Shown: piece by piece, positions 52,563 to 61,762 of the stretch | Position numbering within the stretch: the first letter of the stretch is position 1 | How the letters are laid out: every line of letters starts with the position of its first letter | NCBI RefSeq assembly: GCF_000613245.1 | Contig: NZ_HG964937.1 | Location: 1,612,523-1,676,522, forward strand | Length of the DNA stretch: 64,000 nt | Reading direction: 5' to 3' | Source of the DNA: Mycobacterium asiaticum DSM 44297 | Lineage (GTDB): Bacteria; Actinomycetota; Actinomycetes; Mycobacteriales; Mycobacteriaceae | Notes under the pieces: model-generated | The model's database searches: none | Seen by the model: the letters and a program-made list of their open reading frames with translations, nothing else | Told to the model about the DNA's origin: nothing | Translations under genes and position numbers: made by a program

Positions 52563-54056
52563 CTAAACCACCGATTTTGTAGGCGGCGTTTGATGGGCGG
52601 GTTCTCCGGACCACCGGTCCAGCGCGCAGGCCAACTCGGCGGCGCTGGGAAGCCGCTGTTGTGCCCACGCGACGTAACCGTCGGGACGGACTAGGACCAC
52701 CGCCGGAAGGGAACTGTCGCAATGTGTTTCGTGCTGCACGCCCGGGCGGTCGCCGACCTCGCCGACGGGTCCGGTGGTGAGCAGGACGAACCGGCCGCTG
52801 CGCAGCAATTTGTAGAGCCTGCCGCCGTTGCAGTTGACGTCGGGCATCCGCCTGCCCACCAGCGGGTGGTCCCCCCGGGAGCGGGGGTAGGCGATGCCGA
52901 TGCCGCTGAGTCGTTCGGCTGCGATCCGGCGGCTGCGCGGGAAGTTCAGGATCGAGCGGACGACGAAGCGTTGCAGGAATCGGCGGACCGCCGAGCGGCC
53001 CAGCACCAACTGATTGAACATGTCGGTCATGGCCAGCACGTCAGCACCCACCGGGTGCCGCTCGGATTCATAACTGTCCAGCAGCAGCTCTGCGTGTGGG
53101 CCGCGCAGAACGCCGCGCACGACGGAAGCCAGTTTCCAGCCGAGGTTCATGGCGTCGCCGATGCCGGTGTTCATGCCCTGTCCCCCGATCGGCGAATGCA
53201 CGTGCGCGGCATCACCGGCGAGGAAGACCCTTCCGACTCGGTAGCGCTTGGCTTGCCGGCGCTCACTGAGAAAGCGCGAGCTCCAACGCATCTCGCTGAT
53301 ACCGAACTCCTCACCGGCGATCCGGCTGAAGGCGTCAGTGATGTCGGCCATGGTCACCGGTGTGCTGAGCGGTTCCTGTTCCCGCAGCCGATCCCAGGCG
53401 ATCGCGCGGTACCAACCGTCGCCGAACGGCAGCACCAGCACCACGCCCTCGTTGTTGGTCCGGGCGAACATCGGCTCCTCGGGAGGCCTGGTCAGTCGCA
53501 CGTCAGCCAGCATGATGTGCGTCGCGTACTGCTTGCCGACGAAGTCGACATCGAGCAGCCGCCGCACCGCGCTGTGCGCGCCGTCGCACCCGACGACGTA
53601 GCCGGCCCGAACGCCCTCGCCGTTGGCGAGGGTGATCTCGACGCCGTCACCGTCCTGTTCGAGCCCGGCGACTTCGGCGCCGCGGATCACCCGGACGCCA
53701 AGCCGTTCGGCCCGGGCGGCCAGCACGTGTTCGGTGCCGCTCTGCGGAACCATCAGGATGAAGGGGTAGCGCACCTGCAGTTCCTCGGCCAGCGACACCG
53801 TTGCACCCGGTACCGGCGCCACCGCGCCGACCGCGAAACCCCTCTTGAGGACGTCGTCGACGAGCCCGCGGCTGTCGAGCAGTTCGAGGGTGCGTGCGTG
53901 AATGGCGAATGCCCGGGTGATGTTCGTCGATTCCTGGCGTCGTTCCAGCACGGCCACACGAACTCCGCGCATCGCCAGCTCACAGGCCAGCATCAAGCCG
54001 GTGGGCCCGGCGCCGATGACGGCGACATCAAGGTTTCTAGGCATGCTCTCGGGCAT
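52563..54056 (-). CDS. PheA/TfdB-type FAD aromatic monooxygenase
   Basis: 497 residues. The Rossmann motif is VIGAGPTGLMLACELAMRG, the DG motif is GCDGAHSAVRRLL and the GD motif is GRVFLAGDAAHVHSPIGGQGMN. The C-terminal thioredoxin-like domain (DVNCNGGRLYKLLRSGRFVLL) is present, so it belongs to the group acting on phenols and polyketides such as rifampicin monooxygenase. ATG 54056 follows AAGGAG. It is divergent from a large LuxR regulator that is coupled to an ABM-domain gene, which may form a small oxidation system together. Confidence 0.9.
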   Translation of the reverse strand: MPESMPRNLDVAVIGAGPTGLMLACELAMRGVRVAVLERRQESTNITRAFAIHARTLELLDSRGLVDDVLKRGFAVGAVAPVPGATVSLAEELQVRYPFILMVPQSGTEHVLAARAERLGVRVIRGAEVAGLEQDGDGVEITLANGEGVRAGYVVGCDGAHSAVRRLLDVDFVGKQYATHIMLADVRLTRPPEEPMFARTNNEGVVLVLPFGDGWYRAIAWDRLREQEPLSTPVTMADITDAFSRIAGEEFGISEMRWSSRFLSERRQAKRYRVGRVFLAGDAAHVHSPIGGQGMNTGIGDAMNLGWKLASVVRGVLRGPHAELLLDSYESERHPVGADVLAMTDMFNQLVLGRSAVRRFLQRFVVRSILNFPRSRRIAAERLSGIGIAYPRSRGDHPLVGRRMPDVNCNGGRLYKLLRSGRFVLLTTGPVGEVGDRPGVQHETHCDSSLPAVVLVRPDGYVAWAQQRLPSAAELACALDRWSGEPAHQTPPTKSVV

Positions 54057-54162
54057 CGGTGGCTCCTTCGTCGTTGGTGCCCCCAGCTTCGCGTCAGCGG
54101 GGTGCCGTTCGAATCAGTGAAGTCACCAGTCCTGGTCGCCGGTCACCCCTACGATCAGTGCT

Positions 54163-56913
54163 GTGCTGCACGGCCGCGAGCGGGAATGCGCGCAGGTAGA
54201 TTGCCTGCTGGCCGCCGCACGGGCCGGGCACAGCGGCACGCTGGTATTGCGTGGGGAGGCCGGCGTCGGCAAGTCGGCGCTGCTGGAGTTCGCCGCCGCC
54301 AATGCCACCGGCATGCGGCTGCTGCGCACAGGTGGCGTCCCCACAGAAGCGCAGCTGCCGTTCGCCGCGCTGCACACCATGCTGCTGCCCGTGCTGGACC
54401 GGGGCGGTGCCATTCCAGATCGGCAGCGCGCCGCGCTGCTCGGGGCGTTCGGCCTGGGCCCGGCCACCGACGAGGGCCGGTTCCTGACCTCCCTTGCCGT
54501 GTTGAGCCTGCTGGCCGAGACGGCCGAATCGGGTCCGGTGCTATGTCTCATCGACGACGCCCAATACCTGGACGGTCCGTCGGCGGAGGCGCTGACATTC
54601 GCCGCTAGACGGGTGCACGCCGAAGGCATCGTCATGCTCTTTGCCGCCCGGGACGATCCCGCGCGCCATTTCGCCGCCGCCGATTTGCCGCAGGTACGGC
54701 TCGAAGGGTTGGGGCCTGAGGCCGCCGCGGCCATGCTGGCCGAGCGCGTCGGCGTCCCAGTAGCCGAACCGGTCCGGGACCGCCTGGTCGGCGACACCCT
54801 GGGCAATCCCCTGGCGCTGGCCGAACTGGCGCGGTCGCTGTCCGTGGACCACATCGCGGGTCGCACTCCCCTGCCCGACCCGCTGCCGGTCAGCACCGAT
54901 CTGGAGCGCTTCTATCTCGATCGGGCCGGGGACCTGCCCCCGGAAACGCAGACCATGCTGCTGGTGGCGGCCGCCCACGACAGCGGGCAACTCGACGGGG
55001 TGCTACGGGCCGCGCAAGCTCTGGGTGCCGGGCCGGCCACGCTCGACCAAGCCGAAGCGGCCGGGCTGTTGCGGGTGCAATCGGGACTCGTGGCGTTCGC
55101 CCAGCCGCTGATGCGGTCGGCGATCTACCGGGGTGCAAGCTCGCAGCGGCGGCGCCAGGTTGAGCGGGTCCTGGCTGCCTGTCTGGATGACGACGACGAT
55201 GCGGACCGCAAGGCCTGGCATCTAGCCAAAGCAGCGGCCGGACCGGACGCCGACGCGGCCGAGGCGCTGTACGCGGCGGGCTGCCGAGCCGGCGTGCGGG
55301 GCGGACACGACGCGGCCGCGGCCGCGTTCGAGCGATCGGCGGCGCTGAGCCCTGCTCCCGCGTTACGGGCGGCCCGGCTCGCCGATGCCGCCGCGGCCGC
55401 CTGGTCGGCGGGACAACCGGAGCGGGCCCGTAACTTTCTGGATCAAGCTCTGCCGCTCGCGGATTCGGCACAGCTACGGGCGCGTATCGCGCACCTGCAC
55501 GGCCAGATCGAAGCCCACTGCGGAGCCCCGTCGGCCGCATACGCAATCCTGGTCGGCGGGTCGGAACTGATCACTGCGCTGGACCCGGCGCGGGCAGCGC
55601 AGATGCTCGGCGAGGCGGGCCAGCTCGCCTGGGCGGGCGGTGACCTGATGCGTCTCAATGAGATCGGCGGCCGGCTCGCCGCCCTTTCTACGGCGAAAGA
55701 TCCGAATTTCGTTGCCGGACATGTGATTCAGGGCTTGGCGGGATTACTGCGCGGTGACACCACTGCCACCGCGGCGAGATTGCGCGCGGCCGTCGAGATG
55801 GCCACCGTGAGCCGGGAACCCCGGGTGTTGATGGGCGCTGCCGCTGGCGCGATGTTCCTCGGCGAGGATTCCCGGGCCATCGAGCTGTTCAGCACTGCCG
55901 TCGCGAAGACGCGGGCCGCCGCGGAGCTGGCCTTGTTGCCGCTGTTGCTCGGTCCCTTGGCCATGGTCGAGATGCTGACCAGTCGGTACGCGACCGCCTT
56001 GGCGGACGCCACCGAGGGACTGCGCCTGGCCGAGGAGACCGGACAGCACAACCCGGCTGCACACCTGCACGGCGTGTTGGCCCTGATCGCGGCGGTGCAG
56101 GGGCGCGCCCAGGACTGCCGCGATCATGCCGACGCCGCGCTGGCGCAGGCAATCTCCTTCCGCCTTGGACCGCACGCGGCCATCGCGTCCTGGGCGCTGG
56201 CCACCTTGGACCTGGGCGCCGCGCGCCCGGCGGAAGCGTTCGACCGGCTCGAGGCGCTGGCCGGCGCGGCACCGGGTGAGGGCAACCAGATGGTCAGCCT
56301 GATGGCCACTTCGGACCTGGTCGAGGCGGCGGTGCGAACCCACCGGTCGGCGGTCGCGGCCGCTCACCTGAATCGCCTGCAGGTGTGGGCGCACGACACC
56401 GGCGCGCACTGGGCGCAAGCGCTCGTTGCCCGCTGTCATGGCCTGCTGGCAACCGATGACGCGCAGGACGGCCACTTCGGCGTCGCACTCGATTTGCATG
56501 CGCAGGGTGGACGGCCACTCGACACCGCCCGAACGCAGCTGCTGTACGGCGAGCGCTTGCGCCGGCGCCGGCGCCGCAGCGAGGCGCGCAAGGTACTGAG
56601 TTCGGCACTCGAGACGTTCGAGCGGCTCGGCGCCACCCCGTGGGCCGAACAGGCCCGCACCGAACTCCTGGCAACCGGAGCCACCGCACGCAAACGCGAT
56701 CCGGGCACTACCGAGGAGCTGACACCGCAGGAGCTGCAGATTGCCCGCTTCGTCAGCGCGGGCGAGACCAACCGCTCGATCGCGACGCTGATGTTCCTCA
56801 GCCCCCGCACCGTTGATTACCACCTGCGCAAAATCTTCGTGAAGTTGGGGTTGTCGTCGCGCGCCGAGTTGATCCGCATGTCGTTGAGCGACAATGCTGG
56901 GCAACTGACATGA
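54163..56913 (+). CDS. LuxR family AAA-type (MalT-like) regulator
   Basis: 916 residues. The N-terminal STAND ATPase has Walker A RGEAGVGKSALLE and Walker B VLCLIDDAQYLD. A long helical TPR-like middle region is followed by a C-terminal LuxR helix-turn-helix (LTPQELQIARFVSAGETNRSIATLMF). It would be activated by a small-molecule or protein signal and regulate neighbouring promoters. The GTG start 54163 begins LHGRERECAQVDCLL. The stop overlaps the ABM gene (ATGA). It is divergent from the flavin monooxygenase gene, its obvious target. Confidence 0.9.
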   Translation: MLHGRERECAQVDCLLAAARAGHSGTLVLRGEAGVGKSALLEFAAANATGMRLLRTGGVPTEAQLPFAALHTMLLPVLDRGGAIPDRQRAALLGAFGLGPATDEGRFLTSLAVLSLLAETAESGPVLCLIDDAQYLDGPSAEALTFAARRVHAEGIVMLFAARDDPARHFAAADLPQVRLEGLGPEAAAAMLAERVGVPVAEPVRDRLVGDTLGNPLALAELARSLSVDHIAGRTPLPDPLPVSTDLERFYLDRAGDLPPETQTMLLVAAAHDSGQLDGVLRAAQALGAGPATLDQAEAAGLLRVQSGLVAFAQPLMRSAIYRGASSQRRRQVERVLAACLDDDDDADRKAWHLAKAAAGPDADAAEALYAAGCRAGVRGGHDAAAAAFERSAALSPAPALRAARLADAAAAAWSAGQPERARNFLDQALPLADSAQLRARIAHLHGQIEAHCGAPSAAYAILVGGSELITALDPARAAQMLGEAGQLAWAGGDLMRLNEIGGRLAALSTAKDPNFVAGHVIQGLAGLLRGDTTATAARLRAAVEMATVSREPRVLMGAAAGAMFLGEDSRAIELFSTAVAKTRAAAELALLPLLLGPLAMVEMLTSRYATALADATEGLRLAEETGQHNPAAHLHGVLALIAAVQGRAQDCRDHADAALAQAISFRLGPHAAIASWALATLDLGAARPAEAFDRLEALAGAAPGEGNQMVSLMATSDLVEAAVRTHRSAVAAAHLNRLQVWAHDTGAHWAQALVARCHGLLATDDAQDGHFGVALDLHAQGGRPLDTARTQLLYGERLRRRRRRSEARKVLSSALETFERLGATPWAEQARTELLATGATARKRDPGTTEELTPQELQIARFVSAGETNRSIATLMFLSPRTVDYHLRKIFVKLGLSSRAELIRMSLSDNAGQLT

Positions 56914-57836
56914 CCGCCGGCGCCAGCGCAATCACCATCTTCCATACCCCGACCGATCCAGACCGATTCGATGCCTGGGTCGGTCGGTACCTTGCCGCTG
57001 CCGGCCGAGCCGCCGGTTTCGTCGATGCCCGCCGGTCGGTGCACAGCGGCGGGCATCTGGACTGGGCCGTGGAGGTGCGCTTCACCGACACCGCATCGCT
57101 CGATTCGTGGCTCGACGGTGCCGAACGCCAAGCCGTCCTGGACGACGCTGCGACACAAGGTTTCTGGCCCGCCACCGTGGATCTCATCCTCGCCGAAGGT
57201 GAGCTGCCACCGGCCGAGGCGGGCGTCTTCCTGCACCAGGTCACTCCCGGAAAGGAGACGGAATTCATTGTCGCACAGCGTGATTTGACATCGGTCAGTT
57301 CAGAGTTCCCGGGATACGAAGGTACGGTGCTGTTTCCGGCCGATGACTCCGGGCAGTGGATGTCAATACTTCGCTTCCGCACCCCCCGGCAGCTCGCCGG
57401 CTGGATTCAATCCAGTGCGCGCCGCGAGGCCCTACCCCGCCTTCGCGAAGAATTGACCAGGGACTTCGCCGAATTGCCCCGCAGCGCGCCATTCGGGTCG
57501 ACGGTACGTGTCGCCGACGGGCAGACGAAGATCACGCCGGCCTGGAAGTCGGCGATGCTGGTGGTGCTCTGTCTCTATCCGACGGTGGTGTTGCTGTCCA
57601 ACTGGCTGTCTCCGGAACTCAGCCGTCTCGGCATCAACCCGGCCGGTGAGATCTTCATCGGTAACGTCATCAGCGTCGCGCTCCTGCAGTGGGTGCTCGT
57701 GCCGGCCGCATCACGCCCGTTTCGGCGGTGGCTGGACCCGATCGACGGGGCATCGGCTCGGGTCAGCGTGGCCGGGTCAGCCGTGCTCGTCGTCGGTTAT
57801 GCGCTGCTGTTGGCGTTCTTCTCCCTGGTCGGTTAG
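56910..57836 (+). CDS. Antibiotic-biosynthesis-monooxygenase (ABM) domain membrane protein
   Basis: 308 residues. Two ferredoxin-like ABM-type units come first: residues about 8-95 (TIFHTPTDPDRFDAWVGRYL) and 105-195 (VTPGKETEFIVAQRDLTSVSS). Three membrane helices follow at about 212-232, 245-262 and 283-305. ABM proteins are cofactor-free oxygenases or dimeric ligand binders; fusion to a membrane anchor suggests work at the membrane on a hydrophobic quinone or polyketide. Translation is coupled to the LuxR gene by ATGA. Its stop directly abuts the stop of the convergent SDR gene. Confidence 0.82.
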   Translation: MTAGASAITIFHTPTDPDRFDAWVGRYLAAAGRAAGFVDARRSVHSGGHLDWAVEVRFTDTASLDSWLDGAERQAVLDDAATQGFWPATVDLILAEGELPPAEAGVFLHQVTPGKETEFIVAQRDLTSVSSEFPGYEGTVLFPADDSGQWMSILRFRTPRQLAGWIQSSARREALPRLREELTRDFAELPRSAPFGSTVRVADGQTKITPAWKSAMLVVLCLYPTVVLLSNWLSPELSRLGINPAGEIFIGNVISVALLQWVLVPAASRPFRRWLDPIDGASARVSVAGSAVLVVGYALLLAFFSLVG

Positions 57837-58712
57837 TCACGCGCCGATCATCGTGTGCAGTTCGTCAACCGACCACGGTGGGCTGTCCCGGTGATCCCGG
57901 TAGCCCAGCAACTGCGGAGCGAGCCGGTCGAACCGGCCGACGAAACCGCCTGCGGCAACCAGGATTTGACCGGTGACATCGTGTGCCAAATCGCTGGCGA
58001 GGTAGGCGTACACCGGCGCCACGTAATGCGGTGGTGGAGCGTCGAGTGAGGCGCGCATGGTCACCTCGTCCAGCAGTCCGCGGCGATGCAGGTCCTCGAT
58101 CTGCTGCCGGTAGTTCGGACCGCTGGAGATCCGGGTCCGCGCCCCGGGACAGACCACATTGGCCCGCACCCCATGCCCTTTCAACTCTGCGGCGACGGCC
58201 ATCGTCAGGCCGTTGACGGCGCCCTTGCCCGCGGGGTAGCCGGTGCCACCATAATCGCCGAGGAAGGCCACCGAACTGGTGTTGATGATCGCGCCGCGGC
58301 CCTGAGCAGCCATCACCGGAGCCGCGACCCGGCAGGTGTGGAACACCGTGCCCAGATGCGCGCCGATCAGTGTGTCGAACTCCGCCGGCGAGATCTGCAG
58401 GATCGAAGAACCAGGCGGCTCAGCGACTCCCGCACAGTTGATCAGGACGTCCAACCGTCCGAAGGCGTTGGTGCACTCTTGGATCAGGGCCGCCGCCACG
58501 CGTTCATCGTCCGCCGCGCCGGGCACACCGGTCGCCTGGGCTCCCGCGGCGTGCAGCACGTCCACGGTCTCCTGCACGGCGGCCTCGTCCCGGCCATTGA
58601 TCACTACGGCGGCCCCTTGATTGCCGAGAAATTCCGCGACAGCCCGGCCGATGCCGCGGCTACCACCCACCACCACCGCGCTGCGGTCGGCCAGCAGAGC
58701 GCGCTCGCTCAT
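57837..58712 (-). CDS. Short-chain dehydrogenase/reductase
   Basis: 291 residues. The glycine motif is VVGGSRGIGRAVAEFLG, NCAG appears in LINCAGVAEPP, and the active site is SSVAFLGDYGGTGYPAGKGAV with Ser, Tyr and Lys. It is a classical SDR, most likely NADP-linked judging by NGRDEA. ATG 58712 overlaps the MmpL stop by 4 bp, so it is translated after the transporter. In the RvD2 region of other strains an oxidoreductase also accompanies mmpL14. It could act on the lipid or metabolite handled by the transporter. Confidence 0.86.
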   Translation of the reverse strand: MSERALLADRSAVVVGGSRGIGRAVAEFLGNQGAAVVINGRDEAAVQETVDVLHAAGAQATGVPGAADDERVAAALIQECTNAFGRLDVLINCAGVAEPPGSSILQISPAEFDTLIGAHLGTVFHTCRVAAPVMAAQGRGAIINTSSVAFLGDYGGTGYPAGKGAVNGLTMAVAAELKGHGVRANVVCPGARTRISSGPNYRQQIEDLHRRGLLDEVTMRASLDAPPPHYVAPVYAYLASDLAHDVTGQILVAAGGFVGRFDRLAPQLLGYRDHRDSPPWSVDELHTMIGA

Positions 58713-61534
58713 GCGCTGGCGGTCACCGGCTCGCGCTCCGGCTCATCACTGACCGCTTCGCGCGGCCACCACAACCAGCGGTCTAACACGACGATCACGG
58801 CCGGCAACATGAATGTGCGCACTAACAGGGCATTCAGCAACAGGGCCACGCCGACCGTGACGCCGATCTGCGCCAAGCTGAGCACGCTGCTGGCGGCGAG
58901 CGCCAATGTCGTCAGCCCGACAACAATGCCGCCTCCGGTCACCACCACCCCGGTCGCCGCGAAAGCTCGGATGACGCTGGTGCGAACACCCGCGGAATGT
59001 CCTTCGCGAATTCGCAACGGAAACAGCAGGTTGCCGCCGGACGCCACTCCGACCAATGACAGCAATGCAATAGGTGGAACCGACCAGTGCAATTCGTGGT
59101 GCATCAAGCGCTGCCAGATGAGCGCGCTCGCACCGAGAGCCGCGAGGTAGGAAACGACGATGCTACCCAACACGATCAAACCGGCGATCGGACTTCGCAA
59201 CAGCACTGCGGCGATCAGCAGAATGACACCGAGACTGATCAGCGCCACCAGGGCCAGGTCCCTACCCACGATGTCCTGTAGATCGCGAATTGCCGGTCCC
59301 ACGCCGCTCATGTCGACGGTAGCCGGCTGCAAGGTGCTGTTCTTTACCGCTTCAGCTACGGCAGCGCTGATTTCGCGAGCGCGGACAGCGCCATCATTGC
59401 CCCACTCTTTTCCATCGCCGTAGACGAACAGCCGGGTGGCATGACCGTCAGGTGAAAACAACTCGACGAGGGCCGGTCGGAACCTGGGATCCGTCAGGAT
59501 CGTCCGGGATGCGTACAGGGCTGAGCCCGGAGCGCCCGCAGCGGATGCGGCGAGCCCTTGCAGATACCCGGCGAGGTCCTGCGCGGGGACGGGACGAGCG
59601 TTGCGCAGGATGTCCTTGACATTCCCAGCGATCATGCGCGTCTGGTTGAGCTGCTCCCACACATTTTTCGTCATCGTGGGTAGGCCGGAACCCGCGGACG
59701 TGGCACCGTCAACGGTTGCCGCGATCAGTTGCTGCGCCGCACCAATCAACTTCGTGGTGCTGTCCACAACAGCATTGGCCCATTGCACCGCCTCCTGTGC
59801 GGCCGAGCACACCGGAGTACTGGGACAGTCCGGGATCGCGCTGACGAAGCTGCGGAGCGAATCAAAAACTCCCGAAACATCTGCGGACCTCGCTTGGACT
59901 TTGTCCGTGGCTTCTTGGGTCAGATGCACGGCCAGACTCACGCCACCAATCGCGAACGGTCCCGCTGACATGCCCGATTGGATGAGATCCACTTGGGAGA
60001 GCAGTTCATCTACCGCCGCGGCGAGATCGGTAAGCACGGGTCTGGAACTCATTTGATCGGCGAACTCATCGAGCCGATCCCCGAAATTTCCGGCGGTCGC
60101 AGTCAGAGCAGCCTGCTTTGAGACCATCCCGCCCGGATGGCTCGCGGACTGCACCATACGGACGCCGGAAATCCCCATGATGGCGGCCGTAACCTGCTCG
60201 ATGGCTCTCAGCCCGCTTGGGTTACGCAAATCGTGACCGGTTTCGATCGTTACGACGTCCGGGTGGAGTTGGTTGGGGCCGAAATGCGTATTGACCGCGC
60301 GGTAGCCACGGTTGGCTTCTGACTCCGGCGAGGTGGCCGATGTTTCGTCCCACCCGATCGGGATGCCGGGCAGGCCGATCGTCAGAACGAGCACGAAAAC
60401 GCCGCTGGCTACCAATATCGGTGCCGGCCAGCGCGCCACGTTGATGCCGATGCGCCGCCAGCGTCGACTGTGGCTTCTGCCCGGGGGCGGCTCGAGCAGG
60501 CCGGCGCGGCTCGCGAGCGCCATCAAAGCCGGTGTCAGGGTCAACGCGGACAAGCCGACTGCGAGGGCACCGATCGCACAGAGCACGCCGGTGGTGGCGA
60601 ACATGCTTATTCGAGCAACGCTCAGCCAACCCACTGCACCCAGGGGTGCCACGAGAATGAGGGTGGACCCGATGATCACGGGCGCGACGGTTCGGTAGGC
60701 GTCTGCTAACGCCAGCGACGGGGCCACGTCTTGGCTTCGCCGTTCGTGGTAACGCCCGATCAGGAAGATGACGAAACCGGTCCCAGCGCCGACGATCACT
60801 GCGACGCTGACCGACAGCGAGAACAGCGATACATCCATCAGGTCGTGGGCGGCCAGTTCTGAGACAACCGGCCTGCAGACCGCCAGCGCCATCAGTACTG
60901 AGGCCAGCGGCACCAGCGCGGTGATAAGCGAGCGGTAGAAGATCAGCAATAGCAGCACCAGCACCGCGATCGCGAATACGGTGAATATCTGCACCTGCCG
61001 GTCCACCGCGCCGAACTCATCCATGATGGTCGCGCCGGCGCCGGTGATGTAGACGTGTAGCCCGTCCGGGGGTTTCATGTGTGCCGCGATGTTGCGGGTG
61101 GCAACGATCGAATCGGCCGCTTCGGAGGTGCCGACCATGCCGTTGAGTCGCATCGTGGCGGTAACTACGTGGTGATCACTACTTACGGCGCTGCCGGCGG
61201 CAGGTACCTGCCACCAGTCCATCAAGCCGAGGACATGTCGCGAGTCCGCCCTTAGGGCAGCGACCAATTGGGCGTAAAACTCTCGATCCTGGTTGTTCAG
61301 ACCTCCGTCACGCTCGAGCACCAGGTACGCGACGTTGTCGGTGGCCGGTTGGTTGAAGGCATCGGCCGACCGCTGCACGGCAAGCTCGGTCGCGGTCCCC
61401 GACAACAAGAACGGCTGGTCCTCGTTGGAGATCACCTGATCGACGGGCGGCGCAAAGCTGTTGCCGACTATGGCAACAACTGCCCAAGCAGCAACGATCA
61501 ACAATGCGAACCGATAGATGAACCCACCAATCAC
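58709..61534 (-). CDS. MmpL/RND family protein lacking the proton-relay residues (MmpL14-like)
   Basis: 941 residues, with the start MIGGFIYRFALLIVAAWAVVA. It has two periplasmic porter regions (the second including a long helical insert with several Cys) and about 11-12 membrane helices. In TM4 the usual GTDY segment reads GAGTGFVIFLIGRYHE, giving G253-F254 where Asp-Tyr is expected. In TM10 the GADYN segment reads VASGGNLLF (G833-G834). Both proton-relay pairs of MmpL transporters are thus absent, although the rest is well conserved and the frame is intact. Its location near pimC suggests MmpL14, known from RvD2; that name is inference. Confidence 0.88.
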   Translation of the reverse strand: MIGGFIYRFALLIVAAWAVVAIVGNSFAPPVDQVISNEDQPFLLSGTATELAVQRSADAFNQPATDNVAYLVLERDGGLNNQDREFYAQLVAALRADSRHVLGLMDWWQVPAAGSAVSSDHHVVTATMRLNGMVGTSEAADSIVATRNIAAHMKPPDGLHVYITGAGATIMDEFGAVDRQVQIFTVFAIAVLVLLLLIFYRSLITALVPLASVLMALAVCRPVVSELAAHDLMDVSLFSLSVSVAVIVGAGTGFVIFLIGRYHERRSQDVAPSLALADAYRTVAPVIIGSTLILVAPLGAVGWLSVARISMFATTGVLCAIGALAVGLSALTLTPALMALASRAGLLEPPPGRSHSRRWRRIGINVARWPAPILVASGVFVLVLTIGLPGIPIGWDETSATSPESEANRGYRAVNTHFGPNQLHPDVVTIETGHDLRNPSGLRAIEQVTAAIMGISGVRMVQSASHPGGMVSKQAALTATAGNFGDRLDEFADQMSSRPVLTDLAAAVDELLSQVDLIQSGMSAGPFAIGGVSLAVHLTQEATDKVQARSADVSGVFDSLRSFVSAIPDCPSTPVCSAAQEAVQWANAVVDSTTKLIGAAQQLIAATVDGATSAGSGLPTMTKNVWEQLNQTRMIAGNVKDILRNARPVPAQDLAGYLQGLAASAAGAPGSALYASRTILTDPRFRPALVELFSPDGHATRLFVYGDGKEWGNDGAVRAREISAAVAEAVKNSTLQPATVDMSGVGPAIRDLQDIVGRDLALVALISLGVILLIAAVLLRSPIAGLIVLGSIVVSYLAALGASALIWQRLMHHELHWSVPPIALLSLVGVASGGNLLFPLRIREGHSAGVRTSVIRAFAATGVVVTGGGIVVGLTTLALAASSVLSLAQIGVTVGVALLLNALLVRTFMLPAVIVVLDRWLWWPREAVSDEPEREPVTASA

Positions 61535-61762
61535 TGCATGAGCCTCAGCTGCGCCGCGGGTCAGGTATCACGCGGTAGCCAGTCGCATCCAAGTGGCGTA
61601 TCACCTTCTCAATCGACACCGTCGGAACCCCCGAACAAAGTCGGCTAATTCAACCACCCCGACCGTGCGACCGACAGTGGTTTTCCCCGCGCCGGCACAC
61701 CGCCTCTGGCGTGAACGCCAAACGCTGGTCCCCACATTCCTGACTCGCTAAGGTCTGCCGTC

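Noticed and set aside
58709..61534. The loss of the MmpL Asp-Tyr pairs as a sequencing artefact
   Set aside because: Two separate sites each need multiple base substitutions, with no frame disruption, so an artefact is unlikely.
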